Shown: in pieces, positions 34,401-48,754 of the stretch | How the letters are laid out: every line of letters begins with the position of its first letter | How positions within the stretch are numbered: position 1 is the first letter of the stretch | Assembly (NCBI RefSeq): GCF_037975245.1 | Contig: NC_092562.1 | Location: 20,039,054-20,103,053 of the forward strand | Length of the DNA stretch: 64,000 bases | Direction of reading: 5' to 3' | Source: Apostichopus japonicus | Lineage: Eukaryota > Echinodermata > Holothuroidea > Aspidochirotida > Stichopodidae | The notes under the pieces: model-generated | Told to the model about the DNA's origin: nothing | Seen by the model: the letters and a program-made list of their open reading frames with translations, nothing else | Databases searched by the model: none | Position numbers and translations under genes: made by a program

Positions 34401-37400
34401 CTCCTGCAGTCAGAGTGAAAAGTTGTGCAATGTCACGGTAGAGCGGAAACAGGTCAAATTGTTGCCGCTATTAATTATAAAACGTGATGTGGTAACAATT
34501 TTTTTAGGTGTTTGTGTTTTGCTACTTTTTTGTCGCACAGGCTCTAGATCAGATCTCGATTGGAACTGGAGCGTCAACTAATAGGAAAGAGTTGGTCTTT
34601 GCACGAAATTAACCTTATGATTAACACTAATTTAAAGTGAAAAGGTTACCAATTTAAGATAGTTGCTATTATTGAATGGAATCCAATTGTTTACCTGAGC
34701 TAATTAAATTAACACAATGAAAAATCCTAGTTTGGCTCTCTTTGTTCCGTCAATCACAGTTTATTGAGAGATTTTAAACACTCGTTATGGTTTGATACTG
34801 TTGTGAAAATTTGCAACTGGATTGCGAGCGACTGCTTTAACAAGATACAGTCATTACACTGAAAGACAGTGACGTCTCACGGGGACAGCTGTCTAATTTC
34901 AAACCTGGACGCATAGTTTATATTTAGCCCTTTAATGTCCTGTGTCTTAATGTTAGGTATATCCAAAGGAAAAAAGTTATGACTAGATACCTCTAATTTT
35001 ATTGGGGAAACTTTTCAACCAAGAGTCAAGGTTATAAATCATCTTTGGTATGCTTACACCTTTTCTGGGGAACCTCATACAAGGTTCTAAAACAGGACAT
35101 TTATACCTTCGTTATTTAGAACTTGCAAAGATAAATGATAAAAACTCTTCAGCCATAGGCCCGTTTATTTGGAAATTAATGTCTAATTTTTGATTTACAA
35201 TTAATAGCTAATAGGTATGATCAGAGAAGGAAAGTATGATAACTATGTTAAGGCAAATTATTCAGATTGATTGTTACGTTATGATATTGCAACATTTTAT
35301 TCGTAATTACGGAAGTTTGTTCACCAAATAAGTTTTTATTTGATTGAAGGTGTATACGACCCCTAGGGAGTTTTTATACCATCTGCAAACCATTAATGAG
35401 TTCTACTTTGATATATGTCTTCAGGTGACATAGACTGTTTGCAATCTGGATAATTGAGGAATTTCAATATTAGTGTATTTATAAATTAATACTAATGACG
35501 GATTTTGTAATCTATGATTCATACCGTAGGTAACCAAGATGATCGTATTACTATGTTTAATTAGAAAGTGCGGTGAAAACAAATCTAAAAGAAAATTAGC
35601 AAGCAAGTTTAAAATCAATACTTCAGCAGCTTAAAACGGAATTGATAAAGTAACCAAATCCAAAATGCCATTTCAAAAGGGATTCATGGAAATCAGTAGG
35701 CCTTAAAAAAAAGTCTCTTTGACAGGGTTTTGAGTGGTTTCATTAGCAATATGGAATGTATGTGTTAAGGGTGCTGCATACCAATACTGCAGACATCCCT
35801 GCCTCTCTTGTACATTGATCAGCAAACTTGTTTATCAAGCAAAAATGTTTTGGAGAGGAGGTTTGAAGAGAAAACCAAAGAGAAGAGAAGAAACCTTGTC
35901 TGTTTTCTCATGATCGATTGAAACTTAATCTCGTAACAAGATCGAAACATCGATCAGTTTGATGTTGTGTTAACTGTTGAGGGTCTGAAACACTACTAGC
36001 CCGAGAGGTCATTGACACATTTCTGTACTTTGAGACTCGAAAACTGGTAGAAACATAACACTGTTATTTGTCAGGTGATAGAGCAATTCCATTAGGAGTG
36101 TTTGGGTGTGAAGACATAAACAGTTAAAAAGTTTTTTTTTATAGTTTAGTAGGCTCTAAAAGAGAATTCTTTGAAAAATGTAGTCATTGGTATCCTGTTG
36201 ATGGGAAACATTGGAATGCTTGCAAAAATGTTGATTGGTTTCGATGGCAGTTGCGCTTTGTCCTTTCAAAAGGTTAACAAATAGCTTCACACGCCGGATG
36301 TAATTTTCAAACTGAAATCGATGTCTGCCCGACACGTTTTACTTGCTGTGTATTTTCCTTTCCTGAATGATTTTTAATTTTCCGATTTTGTTTTCTATAT
36401 TGGCTTTTTAAGAGGAAACAGAGGGAAACGAAATGTTTTGTAAATATGTATTTTTTTTTTTTTTCACGTCCGCATCCTTATGTACATACTGGGTGCATGA
36501 GACACACTTGACTGCCTCTCCTCTCAATAGTAAAACTCTTTTAATTTTGAGGGTCTTCAGTGGTTTCTAGCAATCATGGCTGATCTTACTGATGCGTCAT
36601 TGTTTGCTTAACTCTTCACTGCACTGAATCTGGGTGTTTATTCAACTACGTCTGAAACTTACCCAACCATTTATTTTTTGGTTAAAAACAAAAATAGGGA
36701 CAAATAGAAGAAGATATAAGAAAACATAACAAAAAAGAAAAAAGAGAGAACTAGTCGGCCTTGGAATACTAAGATCTACCTCAACTTCTCTCTAATGTCG
36801 TCATCTTGCACTGTTGAACGAGATCTGTACGATCTCCTTTTTCTCTTCCTTTTTGGTCTAGTACTGCGATGGTACGAGAGTAAAGAGAAAAGAAATAAAG
36901 AAAAAAAAAAACGCAATTCTGCTCATGGCGTTGCTTCAAAGTTGATTTGCTGAGAGAATCTAACAGGAAACTTAATTTACTTTTGAAGCCCACAGCTTCA
37001 TAAATTTGATTTTTTGTTTGTTGGAGTTCATAGAAGGTATTTTTTCATGATTGAAATGGCTCATGTTTTTAATGTTCAATACATTTATTATATTATGATC
37101 ATGAGCAAACACAAAAGGGAAAAGAGAACGAGCTACCCGCTCGCGAGGTTTCCAGCTATGTAGTGTGTCTTAAGTGAACGTTTTGGCATCCAATTTATCA
37201 CAGAGGTAGGAAATGTTCAAGACGATCTTAATAATTGGGAAAAGATGGAGGGGAAAAATCAGACCAAAAAAAAATAAATTTAGACTGGAATGTAAGAAAA
37301 GAGAAGACATCTCAAACTATCACGAAAGAGTTATGTTTGCCTGATAAAATGGAGTCTAAAAAATGGAGTGATTTATAGACTGAATGTTTATACTACGGTA

Positions 37401-37754
37401 TCAAACAAGGGAAAATAGTAGTCTTTTCTCAAAGATGAGCATCTTGAAATTTAGCAAATTTAAATATAGATTCATAACGTCTCGTCTTCATGGCAGTCGT
37501 AGCACAGTCTTGGTGGTTGCTGTATACGAGACTGAAATCTGCAACGTGGGGTTTTTCAGATTATACGTATCCTAACCGACATCCTCTGTAGGTGCTATTC
37601 CCCCAGATATGGGGAATAATTTATCCGGCATTGTCGCATTGCAAAATGGTATGCAAATAGGGGCAATTGCTACACAAATTGTGTTTTTGTAATTATAGCA
37701 TGAAAAGTGGGAGAAGTGTGAAAATTTACAATGTAGAGGTATACATTCTTTCTC

Positions 37755-37808
37755 AATCAATCAATTAATGAATCAATGAATGAATGAATGAATCAATCAA
37801 TCAATCAG
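37755..37808. repeat. AATC/AATG tetranucleotide tract
   Basis: Interspersed CAAT, AATG and AATC words, followed directly by AACATTTATATAGCACCAAT. That last string resembles the 3' tail of dispersed retroposons in many marine animals, but no body of such an element is recognised next to it. Confidence 0.7.
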
Positions 37809-40800
37809 AAAACATTTATATAGCACCAATATCAACAACAGTTGCTTTAGTATGTATTGTAGGTATTTGGGATAAAGTGCAATAATTGCAGAAAATATAG
37901 TAATTAAATATATCATTGTTTTGTAAAAATGTTACCCTTAAACCTATGTACCACACTTTATCCCTCATCTGTCTTCTCTCTACCACTACACTTTCTCATC
38001 TATAACTTATTTACCCAAAGTTTGATGTTAGGGTTTCCAGGTTTCACCTCTTTCCCTGCTACGTTTGTTTTCTCATCTGTAGACTTCCTCTTCATGTTTA
38101 ATGTACCACCCCTTCTGAAACGAAAAAGTCTGTCCGGAGGTCTCCTAGAAAACGTCCCAAACTGGGAACTTTTTGAGTAAAACCTCAGCAGCAGGTGGAT
38201 TCTTGAGGTTTTGGGGCATTGGTTCTTGACTCTTAATATGGCTGGTATTGATGCAGTAAATGTTTACAGTATGTTTGTTGGCGGGCTACTATATGATAAC
38301 AAGCTCTTTTGAAAGGTTATGTCTGATACCTACAAGATGGATCAAATTATACGGTTAAAACCCTTGAGCATAGAAACATCTGGGTTTATAAACAGACAAG
38401 GTTCTCTATTATGCCTAGTTTGTTCACAAGGGTAGGGTTTTGTTAGGTTCATACCTCTCTATTCACAATGGCTGTCATAAAAATACAAATAAAAAAAAAA
38501 TTGCTGTTTTTATTCAGTTTGAAGAGCTTGTTGCCCAGGGTTCAATACTGTTTACCCTGGGGGTATATTTCCATGTTATCTTTATGAGGTATGATTGGCC
38601 TTGGAGAGGTCAAACTGAACAGGGAAAAAATTTAAAAACCTTCCAGACACAAATTTATCCCTAGGTACTCACAATACCAACCAAGGGTGTTTGGTTGCAT
38701 TCATTCAACAGAAACTCCTTTCCGCAAGATATTACAAATTTCTGGATTTACAATGTTAACTATAAATACAATAGCACTAGAATACAAGAAAGAGGAAAAA
38801 GGGTATTTGGGTCCTTAAAGGTTGTATCAGAAATTATTCAGTGGAAGGGATCATGGGGACAGAACGCACCATCTTTGAATACTATTTGAAGAGCAATTTC
38901 TATGATTAAAGCTACTTTGAGTTTTATTATTGATCATTGATTATTGGGGTTCTCTAACTTAGACTAATAATCTCGTCCGTTCTGTATTTGTAGTTTTTGT
39001 TTGTGTATATATATATATATAATATTTATATTTATTTAATTCATTTAATGGACATGCTGCTGATGTGCTTGGAAAACATTACATCATCAATTAGTTCTGG
39101 AAAGCAATTGGAAGCTGACCTACTTTGTCTTACTCTTTAGTTTCCATGGAAACCTGTGGATTTGATTTTGCGTAATTAATAAGATTGGTAATTTGGTCTC
39201 AGCTGTGGAGGTTGAATCCATTGTCTCACATACTGCTTGGTAAGAGGGGGGGGGGGGGATAACAGAAAATGCAATCACAATTATCTCTAAGACAGAAGGA
39301 GATAACAAAAAAATTAGTAAATAGGTTCTCAAAATATATGTGGCAGTGGTAGCATGATAAAAGTACAGTGAAACTACATAACACTATTGTAACATATACA
39401 TACCACTGAATTTGAACATAATTTAAGCTCTTAAGGGGGTTTGTCCATTTAAGTAGTGAGTTGATGTTATTTTAAATGTCTTTGGAAATGAAATGGACAT
39501 TTTCTATGGAACGATTCCAGTGCAAATGAGCTGCGATAGTCAATATGATGATTTGTGCAACTATTTCATTCTTATGTTCTCTTTACATAGTTTATATTGC
39601 TTCCCAGTGGTTCACTCTCTTCTCCCATGATCATTGCCCTTATAATAGGACTTTTACTTTTATTGTTAAATGTGCAGGAAATGAGGAACTTTTATCTCCA
39701 GTTTAGGAAATATAGTAAGATGAAAGTACTAAAAACTAAGAGAGCTGGCTTTTATAACTTGAGAAAAAATGTAGCTAGTCCTGGAAATGAACTGGGAAGC
39801 CCGTAATATATTGAGAGAAGGTGACAACTTTTTAGGCAAAAAGACCCAGGGTGGAAGGGTTACATTTGATGGAAGATATAAGCAGATTGTCCCAGATTGT
39901 CTTTTTCTTTTGTTCTTCCTTCATTGTAACCCAGTAATTAAGTCTATTGTCAAATTAGTTTTGTTTTGAATTTACAAAGGAAAAAAAGAATTTGAGGTAC
40001 AAACCAGGTAGTTGGGTTAGTACTGTATATAACTTATTAAAACGTTGATCCCATTCAAGAATGGTCCATTCAGTAAAGCTATGCAGTTTTACTTCTGGCT
40101 GTGAAATATTGTAGGGTGTTATTAGCTGGTACTTAAAGCCTTAAAACTATAAACTATATCACAAGCAATGTCTGCAAAGTACGCTACATACTGTGCATCT
40201 GTTTGGAGATGGGTTAGGCCTAGGCCAAGTGATGATCTCTGTACAGTAGGTTATATGTCTGTAAGTGTGGGGGGAGGGGTGGGACAGGCAAATACATTTG
40301 TTTTGGAATTAGTCACTGGATGAGGTTTTATTGTCACTTTCAGCATTATTCTCCCCTTCCCCCAACCCCCCCCCCCCACAAGAAATTTATTGGTAAATTC
40401 TGTATCTTAATACAACACACGGACTTTACAACGTACCATTTTACAGTTAGAATACGTAATCATGGGATATTGAGCATATAGTTCTGTGGTCAAAGTAGAT
40501 TCTGTGAAGTGATAAATTATGAAGTTAGTTACTGGACTGATATAACTGTGTGTAATTAACAATCATTTATCACCCACTGATGTATGAATATCTGTCATGA
40601 TCTTCTGATCAGCTATTAACAGGTGCAAATATAAACTGTTAGACACAGTTAGACAGGTATACAAAGGTCAAGATTATATATTGTAGCACTCTGTTCTCTG
40701 TTTTGACAAGGGATGACTGTACCAATATAATTAAGTAGATCTGTTTCTCTTATCTGCATGAGTTCTTGGAAGAGATAACTGTAATTTGTTGAGCAGGAGT

Positions 40801-43523
40801 TAAAAGTATTTGATCACTTGGTGGTTCGATCTGGAATTGCACCACAGACCACCACAGTCAGTTTGTGGATCTCAACTACTAAAGGTAGAATGAAAATTGG
40901 CTGCTTTGGGTTACATTATTTTTAGAGCCATCACCTTAGGGGTGAAATAGCTCCAAGTATTAAACCACAAACCTCCATCATGACATGCTCAGCACATTTG
41001 ACAAGAATTGCTTCTAAACTAAAGAGAGAAAACATAAAAATAAAAACATGTTTGTCTAGTCTGGTGTTTTGGATATGAGTAATGCCTTTGTTTTATCCAA
41101 TTAAATAACACAGCTTGGAATTCTAATACATCAACTAACCCCCCCCCCCCCAAAAAAAAAACAAACAAACAACATAACACAAAAGTGACTCCTGCATGGT
41201 TACGACTCAGGCCTTTGCATTGTGAATCAATGGATTGTAGAAACAATTATCGCCATTTGTGGCTATAGCCATGTAGGTTAAAAATGGCCACCACTGATAA
41301 AGTGTTTACAATTGGATATTCAAACATATCGATATATGCATCAGTGCAGTTTTGCATGCATGTGTAATGCAGTGTGTCTATAGTTAGGCAAATTATATAA
41401 TTAAACCCTTTCAACTTGTACTAGGGATTCAAACAACAGTTTATTATTTGTTATTGAAAACACACATTTCTGCATAAATCGAAGAAATTTGGTATATATA
41501 TATGACACTTGCCCTTGGAAATTGCGCACTCATATCATCGGGGCCATTGGGGTTTGGCAAGTGCTATTTCTTGCAAGACAATGTTGACCATTGACATTAT
41601 AGTGGAACATTTTTCAAATTTTGTGATGCTCAGCAACAGGGAAACAGGTCATTCAATGAATGGGTCATAGATAGATACTAGTCTTGTAGTAAGAGTAGAA
41701 TACCATGGATATGAGTACATTTGAGTACAATTTCCCTTTGTATGAGGATGAATAATGAGTACAAAACTATAAGAATGGGAAGTACTAAATACTAATTACA
41801 CTGTGAGTACAGTATGGATACAGTATGAGTACATGTGACTATATACAGTATACCAGAGCACCAGTATGAATACAGACTACAACTCTGCTGCCATATATAC
41901 TATAAACTGCTATATTTTCAATGCCACCAAGTTAGTTGAAGTTCCCATCATCAGTAAATGCTACATCAAACCACTGTCTGTCTGCACAATGAATTTGCAC
42001 ATGCCACAGGCTACTCACATGCACAAATGTAGATTCAACAGTGAACCAGACAAGAACTGTCAGCCTTTGCTTACAGAGAAAAAAAAGAGAAAAAAAATTG
42101 CTATGCTCTCAGCAACTTCGCTAGAACTCTGCAGAGCTTCCTGGCCTGTACTACAATGGAATGGTAACATTATTGGTGAAAGCAGCTCCTTTGCTGGAAG
42201 CTTGAATTTAATATGTTTGAAAGTTCAAGGTAGGTCAAGGCAATGTCTAATACAACTCTGCAGGGGTATGTATATATGGTTTGGAGTAAGCTGAATGGTC
42301 GCCTAGCGTGTATACAGTGTGTAGACATGAACACTTAGCAAGATGGGAATCTTAGCATGTCAGTATGTTATCAAAGAAGTTTTACACATTGTTAGCACTT
42401 CTTTAAGATTTTAATGTTTTCTTGTGAATATATAGTGAGTATATGATAAAATACAACCATAATGTCACTACACTGTAAACAATGTCAGTGTTGTAAATGG
42501 ATAAGTTTTGAGGTTGCATTGTATGAACAGGAAGTGCATGGAGTTTGGTTCCCTTTACCATGTGGAAGTGCTCACACTCCAACTGTATCATCCCAACCCC
42601 CCCCCCTCCCCTTCATAAGATAAAACTCTGTATTATACAAGCTCTGTGCATTAAAATGATGCAAGTCACTGAAAAGAGAAAACATATGGTAAGTAGTGGG
42701 CATTATTTGTGGGTTGAGGGAGGGTGGGAAAGTGGGTGCCAAAGTGGGTGGTAGCCATATGAAAAGAAATACTGTAGAGAATGTCTTTTTTAATTAACAC
42801 ACAGACTAGATTTTCCAAGAAATGTTCTCCAAAGATAAAACAGATAAACTGATTTGAGTAAATTGTTGCTAGAAATCAGGGGTTTATGTATACATTTTTG
42901 TTATGGTATGATTATCTTCCAAAAGCGATAGTTCCCTACAAATTCCTTCAAATCACCATCAATGATTTAACCAGCTCATACTATACCCAAACATCTGCTT
43001 AGCTGCCTCTCGAATCCACCCTTAGAAAAGAGAGTGAGAGAGAGAGGAATGTGACAGAAATGCAACTCAAGAGTTGAAAACTTTATAAAGCGATTGGTGC
43101 TCTATCAAAATTTTTCAGCCGAGGGAAAAAAAAAACCTTTTATACTCCAGGAGGAGGCTTTGAAGATTTATGTTATCTTCTCGTGGGAATCTATTAAATC
43201 AGAAGTTCCAAGAGAGAGATTTTTTTCCCCCTACGGATTCGTAATTAAGAGCTTCTCCATGGAAACTGTTTTGACGTATCCTTGCGGATGATTTCTCTGT
43301 TTTGTCTCATAGTCTCCCCGGTTTCATTCTCCTTCCCTTGATTTTCACTTTATACTCAAGGAATAGTTAAGTCACAGCTTCAGGAATTGTTGGCTTTTAA
43401 TTTTCCAGTGGATAAAAAAATATTTGTTGTTTCAATGGTGAAAGATCTGAGAATAAAAGGAGATGTTAAGCAACAAGGGGGTGCTGTATGTCACTTAATC
43501 CTCTGGAAGGCTTTTCGCTTATT

Positions 43524-43690
43524 CCAGAGTAATTGACATGAGTGAAAGATTTAAGTTATATATGTGAAAACTTGGGGCTCTATCAGAGTAATGACAAGAG
43601 TGAAAAAATTTAAGTCATATGTGAAAAACTTGGGGTATACCAGAGTAATTAACATGAGTGTACATTTCAGTTACATGTGAAAACTTGGGA
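43524..43690 (+). repeat. Three imperfect 58-59 bp tandem copies
   Basis: CAGAGTAAT recurs at about 43525, 43583 and 43641. Each is followed by GA(C/A)A-GAGTG, a TTTAAGT-like string and ATGTGAAAA-CTTGGG. Confidence 0.85.
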
Positions 43691-44464
43691 TATATTCACA
43701 GGCTCCCTCTGTATAACCACTGAAACAGGCCAATGTATTGCAGTCGTGATTCTACCTGCTAGAACAGGAGAACTTTCAATAATAGCATTCTATAGCCAAA
43801 ACTTTGTTTGTGTGCTCTTTTCGGATTGGCTTAGACCTCTTTTAATTGTGATAATTAAGTTGGGGTAATTAATGTATGCACGTTTGCTGGTCAGATTATT
43901 AGCCCATACTGGGCAATGAACATGTGCTTGAAAATATCAAGATAAGATGGATATGTTTAATGACAGTGCACTGCTTGTGGCAGTTTATTAGATATTTGGA
44001 GGACCACGATCGACCCAGGACCGTCCATGAGGACTGATCCAAGGTCCACCAGAGTTCTGCCCATTTAGAATGGATGCTCAGAATGTATGAAAGCTAGCTT
44101 GGATTTAATGCTAGATTTAGCATATAAGTTTCTTGTGTTGTATATTGTCGATATGTATGTGAATCAAGTAGTGACTGTTAGTGAGGTTTCCTGCTGAGAA
44201 GAGAAGAAAAAAAGCTTATAGTACTGATTTTTAAACTGAGGAAAAAGCTTAAAAAAGGAACAAAGCATTCCAATTATTTTTCGCGACCCATAGCCTGCAG
44301 ACAGACACTATATTAGAACACTATAGATACCAGGTAATATAAAGGTGAATAGGAGGTAAAAGAGAGATTGGTATGTATAAACAAGATGGAAACCTGTTTT
44401 AAAGTTCCAGGTTATTTAAAACATATTTAACATATCGAGTGTCTTGTTTCATTCAATTTTTCAG

Positions 44465-44644
44465 AGGGCAGTCTTCCAGCAGGTTTCCCAAGTATCGCCA
44501 GGTCCACCCAGGTACAGGTGGTCGAACGTTATCGCCAGGGTCAGTTGACTTGCTCGGCGTCCGGTAACCCAGTGCCAGAGATAGCGTGGTATCGCAACAA
44601 CCTTCCTCTTCAACCCAGCGGTAGACTCTCTGTGGTTGGTCAAG
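44465..44644 (+). CDS. Lar: LAR-type receptor tyrosine phosphatase, exon for first half of Ig domain 2
   Basis: 180 nt between acceptor TTTTTCAG and donor GTAAGA, phase 1 at both ends. Joined in phase to the Ig1 exon it reads EGSLPAGFPSIARSTQ, then VQVVERYRQGQLTCSASGNP and VPEIAWYRNNLPLQPSGRLS. The LPxGFPxI opening, VVER, CxASGNPxPEI and W-[YF] match Ig2 of LAR/PTPRD/PTPRS closely. Cys and Trp of the Ig fold are present; the second Cys must be in the next exon, outside what I can identify. The exon ends just after GRLSVVGQ, the position where vertebrate family members insert the alternatively spliced meA mini-exon peptide. The open frame on the opposite strand is a shadow. Confidence 0.9.
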
Positions 44645-46899
44645 GTAAGATACTCACCCACGAATGAGCAATTCTCATTCTATTTTCTGGTCATCGCCGT
44701 ACTGGGGGAGAGGTCTGTCCGTCTGCGGCCATGATGGTCTGCGGCGTCCTTCAGGTAAAATGGCCTCTACTATACCCTGATTTATCCTGCAATGGTTTGG
44801 GATAGAGAGGAAAAGAAAGGAGTTTAGTGTGAAAGAATCTGACAATTCAAGGTTGTTGACAATGAGAGGAGAATGAATCGCAAAATAGGATCATCTCTTG
44901 GCCTTAGAAAATGCTCTGCTTCAAAGATTTTAAAATGTGCAAGGAATTTCATCGTGGGTTGGAAACAATGGAAAAAGAGAATCATCAATTCTTTGGGCAT
45001 TACAGGTAAAAAAATGGAGGCTTTAGTCCGAGAAGTATGTTGAAATCTTGAATTGAAGCCAAAGATTTTGAAGAGTGTGATTTAGAACCAAGTTACAGTC
45101 GACGATTAGTTTTAGGAATAAAAAACTAAACAGGCATCCAAGCAACTGAAGTTGAATCTGTAAAAAGGTGAATTGTTTGTCAGTGTCCTTCCTAGATTTA
45201 AAACAGAAAAGGTTTCTTTTCAGAAAGATTTTGATAATGTTGTATCAAAAGGACATGACTATGTGCTCAATAAGAGATTGAGATATGGGATCAATGCAGA
45301 AAAAACAAAAACAAATACAAAACCAAGAAAAACTAGATTTGCTTTAAACAGGACCTTGTGGGGAGTAGCATACAATTGTCTTAGCAGCAATCAGAGGGAG
45401 TGCAATTCACTGAAGGGCAGGTAGAGGAGAGGGGGGAGTATGGAGGGAAACTAACAGTGCTGTGACTGAGGGCAGTTAAATATACGAGGAATATTAACAA
45501 CAGTGCCAGTTATATGGCCCGTGTCCAGTATGTATAGTGATTGCGTGCTTCATGGAACATCATGGTAAGTTACCAAACAGTCTAAAGAGATTTGTGACCA
45601 GTCCAAACTGTATGATTCCAAGGGTGTTGGGGAGGGGGTGGGGGTTGTTGGGAGGACAGGAGGGGGGAAAAGAATGGTAGCTGGACCAATTACCATTTGC
45701 ATCCCTTTATAAAGCATCCCTGATTTGTTACCTATGTGTATCTTCCAGTACTGGTTAACAGCATGCTATAGCTAGCATTGTTCATGTTAGCTACTCAGGT
45801 GTGGATCCAAGGGGGGGAGGGGGGATGTACAACAACCCCTTCCATCCTAACACAAACTTTTCAAAAGTAGTCATTAGCTTTCATTAGCCCCAGGTATTGA
45901 TGCCATGAGGTTAACACATTTTCCTCAGGACCTTAAAAATTGCTTAAAACTCAGGAAATTTGAATAAAGAACTCTCATCTATAATGCTGTTTTGGCCTAT
46001 ACATATGCTGGCCTATCCTATCCTTCCAATTTTGATCTCTCCATACCGTGAAATTTACTTCAATCTTAAAACTTAAAAATAGAATCGCCCTTTTCAACCC
46101 ATATTGAACTGGTCACAAATCCCCAAAGATTGAGTGAAAGCTCTCGTTATGGTGGACAGCCTGAGGGCATCATGCATTATTTGGTACCGTATAATCTATG
46201 TACTCTGAAAGGATTGCAAAACTAATAGTCCTCCAACTTATAATTTTATGCTGGTTTTGTTAACCTGTGTACTGTTTCACTTTGTATTCCCTTATGTTTA
46301 TAGAAAACATAGTTTAAACCTTACCTACTCAAAAAAGAAAAGAAAAAAAAAAACCCATAAGAAAATGCTTGCCAATTGTATCAAGCTTTCGTGTGCGTAT
46401 TAATAATTCACATTATAATGCAGCATGCACTCTGTATGTACTTTTCTTGGGTACCAAGTTCTTTGAATTCCAAGAAGTTGCATGAACTGATCTAAGAAAA
46501 CTTCCTTCCTCATCCTCAGCACCTATGAGCGATACAGTTTCTGAAGGTAGTATTCTGACTACTTCTTTTTTATTTTTTTTTATTTCCTTCTTACCTAACT
46601 GCTTCAAAGCACACATATATGCAGCTTCCTCATAGTGTTTTCTCACCATAATTTTTCTTTTGTTTTAGCTTATTTTGCTTTCACACCGGTAACGAGAAAA
46701 ACATAGTAGTAAATAAACACAAGCAAACGAACAATGTACTCGTATATATATGTATGTAATCATGTGGGATTTCTAACCGGTGATGAAGATGGCTGGCTGC
46801 ATGCGGGGATGAAACGTAATCTGGGATTACTAATACTCTGAATCTGATTAATCTTGGTATCGTCTCGATAACCATGAAGGATTAGGAACCATCGTCGGT

Positions 46900-47230
46900 C
46901 TCGTTTGTCATGCGAGGTTCACCCTCTGTGGATCAAACATGCGTTATTGATTTCTGTCATTCCATGCACCACGTACTCCACGTTTATAAGGACTCAACCG
47001 TTTCAAATGACAGTGCTGATAAACGACCCAGTGGCACCTCAGTGTAAAGGTTCATTACAGTAAGGCGGGCGGGTGAATCGTTCGTGCATCCATCGGATCG
47101 GGTTGCCAGATGAAGTCACCGATAACGATCTGCCTTTCAGATCATCCTTCAAATCGTCCAGATAATCATACGTACAGCTTCCTTTTGTGTATAGAAATTT
47201 GTCACAATCTGGCGGTCGCATGTATAACCA
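46900..47230. promoter_or_regulatory. Candidate conserved noncoding patch
   Basis: Sequence complexity and CpG count are higher than in the surrounding AT-rich intron (for example GGCGGGCGGGTGAATCGTTC near 47064). No open frame with protein character. Regulatory role is inference only. Confidence 0.25.
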
Positions 47231-48754
47231 TCAATCGATTAAGAAAAATCTATTACTTCTAGTCTGTGAAGCATTGCACAAGAAAGTGATAAAGTCAGGC
47301 GTACTCTACACTTCAAAGATTGGTCATTAAACGAAACAGCAACCTAAATTAACTTTGTGGGACACAAAATTTATTGGATTTATCAGCTAAATTAATTCCT
47401 ATTGGACATTATTAACTTCTCATTAAAAACACTCAAAAAAAAGGGGGAAAGTTTTGTTATTGTATATTTTAATATTATTGGATATCTTTATAACAATTAG
47501 TCCTAGCAAGTGTTCATTTTGGTTTTCATCTCTGTGATATGGTGCAGAGGGGCATGAAGAGAAGAAATATTTATAACTGATGCATGGTCACAGACGGTGA
47601 ACCCTGGCAACAGTTTTGTAACTGTAGAACGGCGGAATTAATTGAATAAGTAAGGCATTAATGAGGAAACCGTTTTCTCTAGGCCATGATCCCGGTAGAT
47701 AATGAGCAGATTTATTGAGTTGAATTCTGACTTTTTGTTCCAAGCTACTACTGTATGTCATTGGTAGGTAACCCTCATAACAAGTCAATGGGGATACTTT
47801 ACATTGCTCAGTACAGTAGGTATTCACATAGGTGATATATCTGACAAGAAGCTTGGAGATTGTGTCACTGCCTGACTTGAGCTAACTTACTTACAGCTCA
47901 TATGAGGGGAAAGAAGAAAATGATCATCTCCTAGCTGATGTTGGCCATCTTGGTCAAAATGGTCTAAATTCCAACGGAGAAAGGAAAGGAGAAAACTTGT
48001 TAAAATACTCCTTTTTATATGTATATGTATACTGCACCAAGTATGTGTAGGGACATATATAAAAGTAAGCCTGACACGAGGCTCTTTCACTTCTTCTATA
48101 TGTAGACTAATATCTTCCAATTCTTGACTCTCTATTCACCTCATGAATTTTACAATTTGTTGAACATGGATATTAATCAACATTTTAATATGGCTGTATA
48201 GAGGTGTGGAGTAAAACTAACACAGTAGCTTCATATAACCACAAGCAGCGTAGTTAATAGGTAAATCTCTTAAAAGCAGGGACCACAAACTTAGCTTTTA
48301 TATATATGTTCAGTGATATGTTTGTGGTGGCACACATTGTATTAATATGTGAGCTCTTTCAGCAGCATCGGTAGAAACCCCCAGAAACATTTATAAAGAG
48401 GAATGAAGGATTCTCTGGTGTTGTTTCAGTGGTGTTTCAGCAGGACATATGCAGTTAGTTTCAGTAAAGAACATATCATCAAAGGGAGTAGTTGTATTCA
48501 TAGAGGCTGGGAGTCATGGTTGCCATAGCAACAACAATAACAAATAGATGATGGTTTCAATCAGCTGGTTGGTAAACAAATGTGAACATTTTGCTTTAAT
48601 AAATGATTCTTGACTTCCACTTGCATACATAGATACGGGCATAGACTTGTCTGTTATCAGTCTGCAGCAATGGATTATTTAATGTGATGATGATGACAGG
48701 GCTGATCATGTAACCAACATGCCGATAAAAACATAACTGGTAATTGCTAACCCA

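Larger units (their letters stand above)
31411..44464 (+). other. Lar: Intron of about 13.05 kb between Ig1 and Ig2 exons
   Basis: It begins GTAAAT and ends TTTTTCAG. No further exon is seen and none is needed, since the flanking exons join in phase 1. TTACCTGTCTCCTCA at 31540-31554 resembles the end of the DIRS-like terminal repeat in reverse. There is an AATC/AATG tetranucleotide tract at 37755-37808, poly-C or poly-G runs near 39247, 40363 and 41140, and a triplicated repeat at 43524-43690. More complex CpG-containing patches lie near 32040-32600 and 33220-33600. Confidence 0.8.

Noticed and set aside
39597-39806. 69-codon ORF with a hydrophobic segment
   Set aside because: A single hydrophobic run in AT-rich DNA is expected by chance. 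No homology or splice context.
40815-40860. tRNA-like B box (GGTTCGATCT)
   Set aside because: No matching A box, no cloverleaf and no acceptor stem. Not a tRNA or tRNA-derived SINE that I can support.
41866-42294. 142-codon plus-strand ORF
   Set aside because: Long for random sequence here, but no recognisable domain, signal peptide or conserved motif. Intronic position argues against a gene without transcript evidence.
44700-44752. Possible mini-exon between AGAG-GTCTG and CTTCAG-GTAAAA
   Set aside because: Weak acceptor without a pyrimidine tract, and the translation does not resemble known inserts. It cannot be supported by sequence alone.
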